Shown here one piece after another: positions 1-8,040 of a DNA stretch of 59,331 nucleotides. The position numbers were made by a program, and so were the translations under genes. The DNA comes from Polaromonas sp. UBA4122 (GTDB lineage: Bacteria > Pseudomonadota > Gammaproteobacteria > Burkholderiales > Burkholderiaceae_C), in assembly GCA_002381615.1 (NCBI GenBank), contig DFWY01000019.1:1-59331 (forward strand), read 5' to 3'. The notes below the pieces were generated by a model. That model was not told the DNA's origin. It saw only the letters and a program-made list of their open reading frames with translations, and did not search any database. Each line of letters opens with the position of its first letter. Positions within the stretch are counted from its first letter, which is position 1.

Positions 1-2
1 TG

Positions 3-104
3 TTTTACGGAAACATCAATAGTAAGAATGGTGCCAACCAAGCGGCGATCGATGAGATTGATGCCAGCCGGGAACTCCTGATCGTGGTTCGTCATGCCAC
101 ATAG
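3..104 (+). CDS. C-terminal fragment of an unidentified protein, cut by the left edge
   Basis: An open frame runs from the left window edge to a TAG at 102-104 and gives 33 residues ending LLIVVRHAT. It begins outside the window. No motif allows a family assignment. It may be the true end of a gene or chance reading in a decayed IS region. The sequence after it, to about 350, shows no convincing gene. Confidence 0.25.
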   Translation, partial: FYGNINSKNGANQAAIDEIDASRELLIVVRHAT

Positions 105-280
105 CTCGACAACAGCGCCCAACAAGACCATCGTACGGTCAGGCGCGTGAGTTGACCGATGCGCAACTTTCAAGCATCTCGCTTGGCTAGAAATGTGGTG
201 ACCGAGATGTGGCGATTAGTGCGAGAGAAGCGCTGAATTGCCTTAACGAAACGCGGATCAAATCAGCTTTGACCACCCTG

Positions 281-315
281 TGGCGTAGCGCGTATTTTTT
301 GTTCACGCTACGCCA
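281..315. repeat. Perfect 10-bp inverted repeat (stem-loop)
   Basis: TGGCGTAGCG (281-290) and CGCTACGCCA (306-315) are perfectly complementary around a T-rich 15-nt loop. The hairpin sits among transposase remnants, so it may be an IS terminal structure or a terminator. No T-tract follows on either strand, so a terminator role is weak. The text just right of it (about 315-350) resembles an IS256-type end, but I cannot confirm that. Confidence 0.55.
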
Positions 316-351
316 AGTTTTGGAGCCTGTCAGGAATTTTGTGTGTGAGGC

Positions 352-486
352 CACCACTTGTTCCATCTTCTCCAGAAAGACTTCGCGCCGCGTACGCTTT
401 TTCTTCTTCTCGTACTCGGCCTGAGAAAAACTGACTTGGCGGTCACGATCTGTCGGAATCAAACTGCAGCGTATGGTGCTGCGCAT
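352..486 (-). pseudogene. IS5-family transposase, N-terminal remnant
   Basis: Read on the minus strand, a segment beginning QVSFSQAEYEKKKKRTRRE and ending in FLEKMEQVV (about 438 down to 352) matches the start of IS5-family DDE transposases, where a Ser/Phe-rich opening is followed by a basic stretch and 'FLxxMEQVVPW'. After MEQVV the frame enters unrelated sequence, so only about 30-45 residues of a protein of more than 300 remain. No catalytic DDE residues are present. It is a dead fragment, probably interrupted by another element at about 350. Family identity is fairly secure from the pattern; the exact IS is not known. Confidence 0.6.
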
Positions 487-539
487 ATTTCCTCCTCAAC
501 CGATACGGGTAGTCTTCCCAGCTTTTTACTGGAGCCGAC

Positions 540-665
540 ATGCCCGATACCCGAAGAATCACTATGCGTAAGATCAAAGATGTCCTGCGTCTCAAACTCG
601 AGTCCAAACTATCCCACGAGCGCATCGCCGCCTCGCTAAAAATCTCCAAAGGCGTCATTGGGCCT
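540..665 (+). pseudogene. IS21-family transposase (IstA), N-terminal remnant
   Basis: The first 42 codons contain MRKIKDVLRLKLESKLSHER followed by IAASLKISKGVI, the N-terminal helix-turn-helix of IS21-type IstA transposases. After about position 665 the frame reads into unrelated sequence and stops, so the DDE domain and the IstB ATPase gene are missing. Together with the IS5 piece on the opposite strand it shows that the left edge of the window is a graveyard of insertion elements. It cannot be functional. Confidence 0.65.
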
Positions 666-1173
666 TGCACCAGAGAAACGTATTTCCTCGCTTGGAGGTG
701 TTGCCAGTCACGATTCTCTACCGAGTTAGGGCTTCCGGTTCGATGCTGCCATTGACAGCCAACTCTGAATGTCCGCTGTCGAGCCTGTGTGAAAACTCAA
801 AAACAGGCATCAGGGTCAAAAAATTGGGTGTGCCAAAACCATTCCCGACCATACGATCGTAGCTTGTGGGTCGTTCTACGAGGTCGATTTTTGCTACGCG
901 TTTGCAATCGACATTGCCGAAGACGTTTTCACACAGCATCTCCGTCTTTTGCAGGCATAGGTTGGCTCACGGTTGGCCGTCTGCTGTTGGTCGAATCCGG
1001 CCAATTCAAGCTGTATTCAAGCCCGTCAACTGACAAAGCAACAGAACTACCGGGGAAGTGCTAAGTTCAATTGCGCTTTATTGGACTGCGCTTGAAAAAT
1101 CAAGGTGATGCCTATTCTGTGGCGATAGGCGCAGTGTCGTGCCTCACTTGCAGAAAGCTGGCTTGCACCCGCG
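666..1173. other. Gene-free stretch downstream of the RNB gene
   Basis: No frame here has a recognisable domain, a good ribosome-binding site and neighbours that support it. A small hairpin, GCCTAT (1110-1115) with ATAGGC (1125-1130), lies about 45 bp downstream of the stop of the minus-strand RNB gene and could help end its transcript, but no T-run follows. The rest looks like decayed or rearranged DNA continuous with the IS remnants to the left. Confidence 0.5.
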
Positions 1174-2655
1174 TCAATCGGCCAGCACGAAGTCGATAAA
1201 CCCGCGTTCCACGTCCGTGGAGATGAGCTTGACTCGAAGCTGTTGACCCACTTTGAGCCCAGGAACGCCATGCACCAGCTTGCCCTCTGCCGGGGGCGTG
1301 AAAATGCGAACCCAGGTGTTGCCCGATGAGATGCCGGTGACGATCGCATCAAAGCGCTGGCCGATGTGCGAATCGAGGAGCAATGCCGCTTCTGATTTAC
1401 GCACCTTGCGTTCGACTTTTTGCGCGGCGTCTTCCTGCGTGGTGCAGTGCGCCGCCAGTTTGCCCAGCTCGGCATTCGTATAGGGCGCTGGCGCCGCCGT
1501 CAGCACCGCCTTGAGCATGCGCGAGGTGATCAGGTCGGGGAAGCGGCGATTCGGCGCTGTGGAGTGGGTGTAGTCGCGCACCGCCAGGCCGAAGTGGCCC
1601 ACCGGCTCGCCACCGGGCAGCTCGACCACATACTCACCGGAGCCCATCAGCTTCACAATCACCAGAGAGAGATCCGGGAAGCGCAATGGATCGGCCTTGC
1701 GCCGTTTCGCCAGAAAAATCTCCAGCGCCTTCGAGTCCGGCTCCGTCGGCAGCGATTCGCCCAGGCTCGTGGCCACCTCGACGATCCGCAGCCAGCGCTC
1801 GGGAGAGCGCACGACACGCCGCAGCGAGGCACCACCCCTGGCCGCCAGAAAGCGGGCCGTGCACTCATTGGTGAGGATCATCAATTCCTCGATCAGCTGG
1901 CGCGCCCGGTTTTGCACTTGCTGGCGAATGTCCACCACCCTGTCGCCTTCAAAAATCGCCTGGGGCTGGAAGGTCTCGAATTCGAGCGCGCCCAGGGCAT
2001 GCCGTCGGGTGCGCAAGGTCTGTGCGACAGCGTCCTGCGTGCGCAACTGCGCGTCCATGCCACGAACTACTCTGGCCGCAGCCGGCAGTTCGGCCTGGCC
2101 CTCAATCCAGTCCGACAAAGCGTCATAAGCAAGCTTGGCCTTGTTGCGTACCCTGGCCCGGTACACCGACGAGCCGGCCAGCGTGCCATCGGAATTGACA
2201 ATCATCTCGGTCACCAGGGCGAGCCGGTCCTGGTCCGGGTTGAGCGAGGTCAGATCGGTCGACAGTTGTTCGGGCAGCATCGGAAACAGACGTGCCGCGG
2301 TGTAGACCGATGTCGTGTTGGTTCGCGCATGCTCGTCAATGGCTGTGCCTTTCTTGACGAGGACATCAACGTCGGCAATGGCCACCAGGATCTTGACCGC
2401 GCCACGGGGCAGCAGCTCGCAGGCCGTGAGTTGATCGAGATCGCGCGAGTCGTCGTTGTCAATCGAGCACCAAAGCAGCGCCGTGAGATCGTGTATGTCT
2501 GCGCCAGCCTCGATACCGGGGCCGGTGATCTGCGCAAGTTGCTGCTGGACGTCTGCTGAAAATTCAGGCTCCAGCCCCCGTTCGGTCATGGCATCTGTTG
2601 CGATGCGGGCGAGGTCAGCCCGGGTATAGAAGCGCTTTGATTTCATGCGTGGCAT
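1174..2655 (-). CDS. RNB-domain ribonuclease (RNase II/R family)
   Basis: A 493-residue protein with an RNase II-type catalytic domain: the acidic cluster SIDNDDSRDLDQL (about residue 65) matches the metal-binding aspartates of RNB exonucleases. The central RNB fold follows, with YTHSTAPNRRFPDL near residue 370 matching the conserved 'T+P+RRYxDL' segment. A C-terminal S1-like RNA-binding domain ends in ERGFIDFVLAD. It should degrade RNA 3' to 5' in the cytoplasm. It is shorter than RNase R (about 800) and lacks clear N-terminal cold-shock domains, so it belongs to a compact RNB subgroup. The start at 2655 lies 4 bp after the stop of the upstream SEC-C gene; ATG 2646 is an alternative, and neither has a strong Shine-Dalgarno. 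Confidence 0.85.
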   Translation of the reverse strand: MPRMKSKRFYTRADLARIATDAMTERGLEPEFSADVQQQLAQITGPGIEAGADIHDLTALLWCSIDNDDSRDLDQLTACELLPRGAVKILVAIADVDVLVKKGTAIDEHARTNTTSVYTAARLFPMLPEQLSTDLTSLNPDQDRLALVTEMIVNSDGTLAGSSVYRARVRNKAKLAYDALSDWIEGQAELPAAARVVRGMDAQLRTQDAVAQTLRTRRHALGALEFETFQPQAIFEGDRVVDIRQQVQNRARQLIEELMILTNECTARFLAARGGASLRRVVRSPERWLRIVEVATSLGESLPTEPDSKALEIFLAKRRKADPLRFPDLSLVIVKLMGSGEYVVELPGGEPVGHFGLAVRDYTHSTAPNRRFPDLITSRMLKAVLTAAPAPYTNAELGKLAAHCTTQEDAAQKVERKVRKSEAALLLDSHIGQRFDAIVTGISSGNTWVRIFTPPAEGKLVHGVPGLKVGQQLRVKLISTDVERGFIDFVLAD

Positions 2656-2659
2656 GCGC

Positions 2660-3505
2660 TCACGTCGCGCCGTGGCACTTCTTGTATTTTTTGCCGCTGC
2701 CGCAGAGGCACAGGTCATTGCGGCCGGGCGTGGCCTCCTTGCGCACGGCTTCTACGCGTGGCCCCATCGTTGTCCACAGTTCGCGCAGGTCATACACCGC
2801 CCAGATCGCCTCGCCAAAGGCATTGAGCCGGGCGATGCTGGTGCTGGGGGTGCCGTCTTCGCTGAGGGGAGACAGTTCAGGCTCAGCTTCGTCATCTTCG
2901 GTCATGGCCACCACGGCCTGCAGGGCGCCGTCCAGCCATTTGGCTGCGTCCTTGTCGCGGGGTGCTGCCCATTCCTCGGGCCAGCTTTCCACGGCATACA
3001 TGAACCCCAGCGCCCACACCTGCGCAAACGCGGGCAGGTCTTCACCCTTGAAAGCGGCTTGCTCGTCGGGTGGCATGTCGGCGACGGCACCGCGAATGTC
3101 CATCACTTCAGGGTGGTAGCAGTGCTCGTCTTCCAGCGAGTTCACCTCGGCATCAAGCGCCGTGACGACCTCGTTCCAGCGCTGGTTCCAGAGCGCGAGG
3201 AAGCGCTCGCGCTGCGCTTCGCTGGCGAATGAGCCGCTTTCAGCGTCAGGCTCCTCGCCCTCGGCGGGCGTGCCCAGCAGCACGGGCAGATATTCATTGG
3301 CGGCGATGGGGCGGCGCGAACAAATCACGGCAGCCATGAAGCCTTCACAAAACTCCCACTGCGGCGTTTCGTCATGGCGGGTGCGTAGGTCGTCAAGGAT
3401 GGCCTCGAGTTCGTCAAAGTCCTCGATCTCCAACAAGGGCGTATCAGGCGTTGGGGGAACAGGCGCGTTGGAAGATGGGGGAGAGGATGGAGATGGGGTC
3501 TTCAT
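2660..3505 (-). CDS. YecA/UPF0149-like protein with C-terminal SEC-C zinc motif
   Basis: A 281-residue protein. The first 25 residues are Pro/Ser-rich. A helical YecA/UPF0149-type region follows (WEFCEGFMAAVICSRRPI and later acidic helices), and the end is a SEC-C metal-binding motif, GRNDLCLCGSGKKYKKCHG, with Cys-x-Cys and Cys-His ligands like those of the SecA tail. The SEC-C motif usually binds zinc and mediates protein or ribosome contacts; the function of this family is unknown. The start at ATG 3505 was chosen because upstream codons lack family character. It is followed at once by the RNB ribonuclease gene and probably shares its transcript. Confidence 0.75.
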   Translation of the reverse strand: MKTPSPSSPPSSNAPVPPTPDTPLLEIEDFDELEAILDDLRTRHDETPQWEFCEGFMAAVICSRRPIAANEYLPVLLGTPAEGEEPDAESGSFASEAQRERFLALWNQRWNEVVTALDAEVNSLEDEHCYHPEVMDIRGAVADMPPDEQAAFKGEDLPAFAQVWALGFMYAVESWPEEWAAPRDKDAAKWLDGALQAVVAMTEDDEAEPELSPLSEDGTPSTSIARLNAFGEAIWAVYDLRELWTTMGPRVEAVRKEATPGRNDLCLCGSGKKYKKCHGAT

Positions 3506-3631
3506 AAGAATACAGTCTTGAGCCTCCCGTGAGGCTCTTATGATGCAAAGTGTATCTGCTACGCCGCAGCCAGGTTTGGTTTTTACCCGATCACGACGGT
3601 CGGCTGGCCAAGCGGCCAGGTCCAACGCCTC

Positions 3632-3680
3632 AACCCAAGCAATACGCTATCAATTAAATAGCTATTTGCGCCCGTACTCC
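3632..3680. repeat. Dispersed palindromic repeat, copy 1 (forms the 3' end of the PIN gene)
   Basis: The core is GCTAT (3646-3650), a 7-nt AT-rich loop, then ATAGC (3658-3662), followed by TATTTGCGCCC. The TAA stop of the minus-strand PIN gene (3654-3656) lies inside the loop, so the last codons of that gene are repeat sequence. The element belongs to a family of about twelve copies in this window. Confidence 0.75.
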
Positions 3681-4073
3681 TTGAGCAAGGAGCCTTTTTT
3701 CCATTGAAATCACGGCCCGGTCCTTGCTGAGCAACAAAGCTTGCCGGGCGACTGCCAGGTCGATGAATTTCTGGTCGTCCGGGTCGCTGCAGGTCACGCT
3801 GGCTTTGGCGGCTACCGCTGTCAGCCGGGCGTGCTGGTCAAAGGCCGCCAGCACGTCCAGCGCGCTCAGCTGGTAAAAAGCCAGGCGCGGGACGATTTTG
3901 GGGTAAGCCAGCACGCGTACCAATTCATCGCGCATGGCTTGCGTGGCCATCCAGTCGAGCTCGCCGGCTTCCAGCGCGCCCTTTAGCGGGCGCGCCGCCA
4001 CATCGTTGAAGACAAACACATCGAGAACGATGTTGGTGTCCAGAACGATGGGTTGAAGCGCTTTAATCGTCAT
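3654..4073 (-). CDS. PIN-domain protein (putative toxin-like ribonuclease)
   Basis: A 139-residue protein. PIVLDTNIVLDVFVF near the N-terminus carries the first conserved Asp of PIN nucleases. Later come E-containing helix ARPLKGALEAGE, and CSDPDDQKFIDLAVA and LLSKDRAVI with the remaining acidic residues, which fits the PIN subgroup COG1569/PF13470. Such proteins cleave RNA and are often toxins of VapBC-type pairs, but no antitoxin gene is seen next to it. ATG 4073 overlaps the 3' end of the RlmL-like gene by 11 bp, so the two are translationally coupled and it may be a stand-alone RNA-processing protein. Its last residues (AQIAI) and stop are supplied by a dispersed repeat. Confidence 0.7.
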   Translation of the reverse strand: MTIKALQPIVLDTNIVLDVFVFNDVAARPLKGALEAGELDWMATQAMRDELVRVLAYPKIVPRLAFYQLSALDVLAAFDQHARLTAVAAKASVTCSDPDDQKFIDLAVARQALLLSKDRAVISMEKRLLAQGVRAQIAI

Positions 4074-5430
4074 GGGGTCCAGCCGCCTGATCCGTCGGCC
4101 GCTCGCCGGGCTTTCCCCGTGCAGAACCGGCCACCATGTCAAAACGGAACAAGCGGCATTCAATCGGGCCGTTCCACATGGGCACACGGCGCGATTCCTT
4201 GAGGCGCATCTTGCCGGGCAGCTTCAGGTCGGGCGTCAGGATATATGCCGTCCAGCCGGCGTAATTTTTCTTCCAGTGCGCCGCCAGCCGTGGAAAGAAG
4301 TCGGAAGCCTCTTCGCCGCTGGCCGTCTGCGCCTGCTCGCGCCCCGGGTTGGCGGAGCGGTCGCGCGGGGTGTCGGCCGCAGCCTCGTAACGAGGTAGCG
4401 GCTGGCCAAACTCGTCAACGCCCTGGCGCCGCTCATCCCTTTGATTGCGGCCCTGAACACCAGAAATGCCGGCCACGCCCGCGACATCGATCCGCTCGCC
4501 ATACGGCGGGTTGACCAGCATGATGCCCGCGGGAGCGGGGGGCATGCGCTGCAGTGCATCGCCGCCGCGCAACTGCACGGCGTGGGCGACACCCGCGCGC
4601 TCGGCATTGCGCTCGGCAAAATCCACCATCCGGAACGAGACATCGCTGCCAAACACGGGCGCGGTGGGCTCGGTGATGGCGGCCTCGGCCTGATCCAGCA
4701 AGCCGTCCCACACATGGCCCTGGAACGGCAGATATTTCTGGAAGGCAAAGCGGCGGTTGATGCCGGGCGCCATGTTGCAGGCAATTTGCGCGGCCTCGAT
4801 CACGATGGTGCCGGAACCGCAGCACGGGTCGTACAGCGGCACGCCTTCCTTGCAGGCCAAGTCCCAGCCGCTGGCGGCAATCATGGCGGCCGCCAGGGTT
4901 TCCTTCAAAGGGGCGTCACCCTTGTCTTCGCGCCAGCCGCGCTTGAACAACGGCTCGCCCGAGGTGTCGATGTAAAGGGTGACGGTGTCGGTGGTCAGGT
5001 GCGCATACACGCGCACGTCGGGCCAGTGGGTATCCACATCGGGGCGCACGTCAAACTTGGCCCGAAAGCGGTCGGCAATCGCATCCTTGATCTTGAGCGC
5101 TGCAAAATTCAGGCTGGTCAGCGGGCTGTGCTGCGCCGTGATCTCGACCTTGAAGGTCTGCTTGGGCGTGAACCAGATCTCCCACGCCACGTTGGCGGCG
5201 GCGTTGTACAAGTCCTGCTCACTGCGGTATTGACTGTGCTGCAGCTCGATCAGCACGCGCTGGGCCAGGCGGCTGTGCAGGTTGAGCTGCAGGGCGTCGC
5301 GCCACGAGCCTTGCAACTGCACACCGGCGCGCCAGGCCTTGCCCTGAATACCGGTGACGCGCTGGACCTCGGTGGCCAGCAGGGCCTCAACACCGGCGGC
5401 GCAAGGCAGAAATAATTGAAGTTGATTCAT
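4063..5430 (-). CDS. rlmL: 23S rRNA guanine-N2 methyltransferase, RlmL/YcbY N-terminal type (THUMP + methyltransferase)
   Basis: A 455-residue protein: an N-terminal ferredoxin-like/THUMP RNA-binding region (about residues 1-155), then a Rossmann methyltransferase domain with YDPCCGSGTIVIEAA (SAM binding, about 205) and the catalytic NPPYGER motif of N2-guanine methyltransferases (about 310). It should methylate a guanine of 23S rRNA (the G2445-type site). The RlmK half of the E. coli fusion is absent, as is common outside gammaproteobacteria. A hydrophilic low-complexity insert of about 50 residues separates NPPYGER from the next core helix (FFPRLAAHWKK). It is the first gene of the pair with the PIN gene. 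Family identity is strong; the exact target base is inferred. Confidence 0.85.
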   Translation of the reverse strand: MNQLQLFLPCAAGVEALLATEVQRVTGIQGKAWRAGVQLQGSWRDALQLNLHSRLAQRVLIELQHSQYRSEQDLYNAAANVAWEIWFTPKQTFKVEITAQHSPLTSLNFAALKIKDAIADRFRAKFDVRPDVDTHWPDVRVYAHLTTDTVTLYIDTSGEPLFKRGWREDKGDAPLKETLAAAMIAASGWDLACKEGVPLYDPCCGSGTIVIEAAQIACNMAPGINRRFAFQKYLPFQGHVWDGLLDQAEAAITEPTAPVFGSDVSFRMVDFAERNAERAGVAHAVQLRGGDALQRMPPAPAGIMLVNPPYGERIDVAGVAGISGVQGRNQRDERRQGVDEFGQPLPRYEAAADTPRDRSANPGREQAQTASGEEASDFFPRLAAHWKKNYAGWTAYILTPDLKLPGKMRLKESRRVPMWNGPIECRLFRFDMVAGSARGKPGERPTDQAAGPHDD

Positions 5431-5515
5431 AAGTGAGTTTTGAGATTTTTTTTGCGTGACGCCTGGCTTGAATCCTGCGTGGCGGTGACGTGAAGAGTAA
5501 AAAGGGCGTCGCCGC

Positions 5516-7075
5516 TTAAAGTGATTTGCGCAGGCTGGTGGGCGCTATGCGCAGGGCCTCGCGGTACTTGGCGACGGTGCGGCGGGCGCATTCAATGCCC
5601 TGCTCCTTGAGCATTTCGGAAATCTGGTTGTCGCTGAGCGGCTTTTTAGGGCTCTCGGACGAGACAAACTGCTTGATGAGCGCGCGTACCGCCGTGCTGG
5701 AGGCATTGCCGCCGGTTTCGGTTCCCAGAGCAGAACCGAAAAAGTATTTCAGCTCAAAGGTGCCGAAAGGCGTGCTCATGTACTTGGCCGTTGTCACCCG
5801 CGAGATGGTGGACTCGTGCAGGCCCAGCTCATCGGCAATCTCGCGCAGCACCAGCGGGCGCATGGCCAGTTCGCCATGCGTGAAGAAATTCTTCTGCCGC
5901 TCCACAATCGCGCTGCTGACGCGCAATATCGTGTCAAAACGCTGCTGGATGTTCTTGATGAACCAGCGCGCTTCCTGCAACCGCTGCTGCAGCGCCTGAC
6001 CGCCCTGGCCTCCACCTTTACCGTTATGCTGCTTGAGGACGCTGGCATACAGGTCATGCACGCGCAGGCGGGGCATGACGTCGCGGTTGAGCGACACCTT
6101 GAATCCCCGGCCCGATTTCACGACGATGACGTCGGGCACGATGAGGTTACGTTCGACATTCACAAAGCGGCGACCGGGCTTGGGGTCCAGCCGTCCAATC
6201 ACGCCAATGGCACCCTTGATCACGTCTTCAGGAAACCCGCACAGGTGTGACAGGCGCTTGACATCCCGCTTGGCCAGCAGTTCCATGGACTGCTGGCAGA
6301 TGGCCATGGCCGCGCGGGTTTCTTCGCAGTCCTTGCAATCGAGCAACTGCAGGCCCAGGCACTCGGCCAGGTTGCGCGCGCCGACGCCGGCAGGCTCCAT
6401 GTGGTGCAGCAGCTTCAAGGCCATGGCGAAGTGCTGTTCCAGCTCTTCGACTTGCTCCAGGTCGTCACCTGCAAGGCCTGCTGCCAGCGAGGACAGGCTG
6501 TCTTCGAGGTAGCCGTCGTCATTGAGCGATTCGATCAGGAAGTGCAGGGCCGCGCGGTCTTCGTCCGACAAGCGCAGGCCGAGCGACTGCCGGTGCAAAT
6601 GGTCCTGCAGCGATTCGTGGCTGCCCGCCAGATCGGAAGCCTCGGCATCGCTGTCGTCCAGGTTGTTTTTGCGGGCTGGCGCGTCGCCGCCCCATTCGCT
6701 GTCGTCAGGCGCGGACTCGACCGTGCCGTCGCCGTCCCAACTTTCCTCCAGCTTGGGCTCCGAGCTTATTTCAGGGCCGGTTTCAGAGTCATTTTGGCTT
6801 GTAGTGCCCGTTATATCTGCATTATCAGCTATTGAATTTGTAGCAGACTCGAACTCCCGGTTGTCCTGACTGACCGGCGTGTTGGTGTACTCCAGGCCAA
6901 ATTCTTCGCGCGCCGCGGCATCTTCGGCCACTTCCAGAAACGGGTTGTCATCGAGCATCTGCTCGACTTCCTGGCTCAACTCCAGCGTGGACAGCTGCAG
7001 CAGGCGAATCGACTGCTGCAGTTGTGGCGTGAGTGCCAGATGCTGCGAGACGCGAAGAGAAAGGCCTTGCTTCAT
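5516..7075 (-). CDS. rpoN: RNA polymerase sigma-54 factor
   Basis: A 519-residue protein starting MKQGLSLRVSQHLALTPQLQ, the Gln/Leu-rich region I that contacts activators and core polymerase. Region II is acidic and variable (about residues 60-160), then come the core-binding and HTH regions and the C-terminal RpoN box ARRTVAKYREALRI, which reads the -24 element. It directs transcription from -24/-12 promoters with AAA+ activators. The start at ATG 7075 matches the family; upstream codons do not. It lies downstream of lptA-lptB, the usual proteobacterial order. Residues about 77-91 (containing NSIADNADI) are encoded by a copy of the dispersed palindromic repeat, in frame within the tolerant linker. 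Confidence 0.97.
   Translation of the reverse strand: MKQGLSLRVSQHLALTPQLQQSIRLLQLSTLELSQEVEQMLDDNPFLEVAEDAAAREEFGLEYTNTPVSQDNREFESATNSIADNADITGTTSQNDSETGPEISSEPKLEESWDGDGTVESAPDDSEWGGDAPARKNNLDDSDAEASDLAGSHESLQDHLHRQSLGLRLSDEDRAALHFLIESLNDDGYLEDSLSSLAAGLAGDDLEQVEELEQHFAMALKLLHHMEPAGVGARNLAECLGLQLLDCKDCEETRAAMAICQQSMELLAKRDVKRLSHLCGFPEDVIKGAIGVIGRLDPKPGRRFVNVERNLIVPDVIVVKSGRGFKVSLNRDVMPRLRVHDLYASVLKQHNGKGGGQGGQALQQRLQEARWFIKNIQQRFDTILRVSSAIVERQKNFFTHGELAMRPLVLREIADELGLHESTISRVTTAKYMSTPFGTFELKYFFGSALGTETGGNASSTAVRALIKQFVSSESPKKPLSDNQISEMLKEQGIECARRTVAKYREALRIAPTSLRKSL
6803..6848. repeat. Dispersed palindromic repeat, copy 2 (inside rpoN, in frame)
   Basis: The core is GCTAT (6828-6832), a 7-nt loop, then GTAGC (6840-6844), a stem with one wobble change, preceded by GTGCCCGTTATATCTGCATT as in other copies. 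It lies in the coding sequence of the acidic region II of RpoN and adds about 15 residues without breaking the frame. Confidence 0.6.
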
Positions 7076-7134
7076 CTCAGCAACCCGATCCGGACGCCGC
7101 CGTCTGCAAGGCGTCTCGCAGAGTATGCGGCGAC

Positions 7135-7232
7135 AAGCGTGGGGGCCAACGAACGCAGCGCCGGGCCGCCCCAAGCAAGTTCAGCCCCCTCGGGAGGCAG
7201 CGCAGTACACGAAGTGAAAAGCGTGGGCGCCA
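7135..7232. repeat. GC-rich dispersed element B, copy 1 (between rpoN and lptB)
   Basis: The core GGGCCGCCCCAAG (7163-7175) is followed by CCCCCTCGGGAGGCAGCGC and ends in GCGTGGGCGCCAC. A near-identical 14-bp direct repeat brackets it (7135-7148 and 7219-7232, 13 of 14 matching). The same core and CCCCTCGGG block recur at 39217-39255. It fills the 160-bp gap between lptB and rpoN. Confidence 0.65.
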
Positions 7233-7235
7233 CAT

Positions 7236-8024
7236 TCACATCTTGAAGTTTTCGCCGAGATAGACGCGGCGCACATCGGCGTTGTTCACGATTTCGGACG
7301 GCGCGCCGGCAGCCAGCACATGGCCGTCGCTGATGATGTAGGCGTGATCGCAAATGCCCAGCGTTTCGCGCACGTTGTGGTCGGTGATCAGCACGCCAAT
7401 GCCGCGCGATTTCAGGTAGCCGATGATGCGCTGGATCTCGATCACGGCAATCGGGTCAATCCCGGCAAAGGGCTCGTCGAGCAAGATGAAACGCGGCTGG
7501 GTGGCCAGGGCCCGGGCTATCTCGACGCGGCGGCGTTCGCCACCCGACAGCGCCGGCGCCGGCGAGTCGCGCAGATGGTCAACCCGCAAATCCTTCAGCA
7601 GGGCATCCAGCCGCGATTGGATTTCGGCACGACCCAGCGGCTTGCCGGCTTTGTCCAGCTGCAACTCCAGCACGGCGCGCACGTTTTCTTCAACAGTGAG
7701 CTTGCGGAAAATCGACGCCTCCTGCGGCAGGTAGCTCAGCCCCAAGCGGGCGCGCCGATGAATCGGCATGTGCTCGACGGGCTGGCCTTCGATGGAGATT
7801 TCGCCCGCGTCGGCACGCACCAGGCCCACGATCATGTAAAACGACGTGGTTTTGCCCGCCCCATTGGGGCCCAGCAAGCCGACCACCTCGCCCTTTTGCA
7901 CGCATAGCGAGACATCCTGAACCACCCTGCGGCTGCCGTAGGATTTTTGCAACCCCTGCGCGACAAGGCAGCTGGACGATGCGGCCCCGAACCGGGCCGT
8001 TAAAGTGTCGATCACCGCATTCAT
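7236..8024 (-). CDS. lptB: LPS export ABC transporter ATP-binding protein
   Basis: A 262-residue ABC ATPase: Walker A GPNGAGKTT, signature LSGGERRRVEIARAL, Walker B FILLDEPFAGIDP and the H-loop DHNV, all in the LptB arrangement, ending with YLGENFKM, a typical LptB C-terminus. It powers extraction of LPS from the inner membrane by LptFG and its transfer through LptC-LptA to LptD. ATG 8024 is chosen because it follows lptA by 16 bp and opens MNAVIDTL; an upstream ATG at 8054 would overlap lptA. It is followed by element B and rpoN, the usual lptA-lptB-rpoN order. Confidence 0.95.
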   Translation of the reverse strand: MNAVIDTLTARFGAASSSCLVAQGLQKSYGSRRVVQDVSLCVQKGEVVGLLGPNGAGKTTSFYMIVGLVRADAGEISIEGQPVEHMPIHRRARLGLSYLPQEASIFRKLTVEENVRAVLELQLDKAGKPLGRAEIQSRLDALLKDLRVDHLRDSPAPALSGGERRRVEIARALATQPRFILLDEPFAGIDPIAVIEIQRIIGYLKSRGIGVLITDHNVRETLGICDHAYIISDGHVLAAGAPSEIVNNADVRRVYLGENFKM

Positions 8025-8040
8025 CTGTTGCAGGTTCTTT

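Noticed and set aside
1420-2559. Plus-strand open frame of 379 codons antisense to the RNB gene
   Set aside because: No domain and no ribosome-binding site; the RNB protein on the other strand has catalytic motifs.
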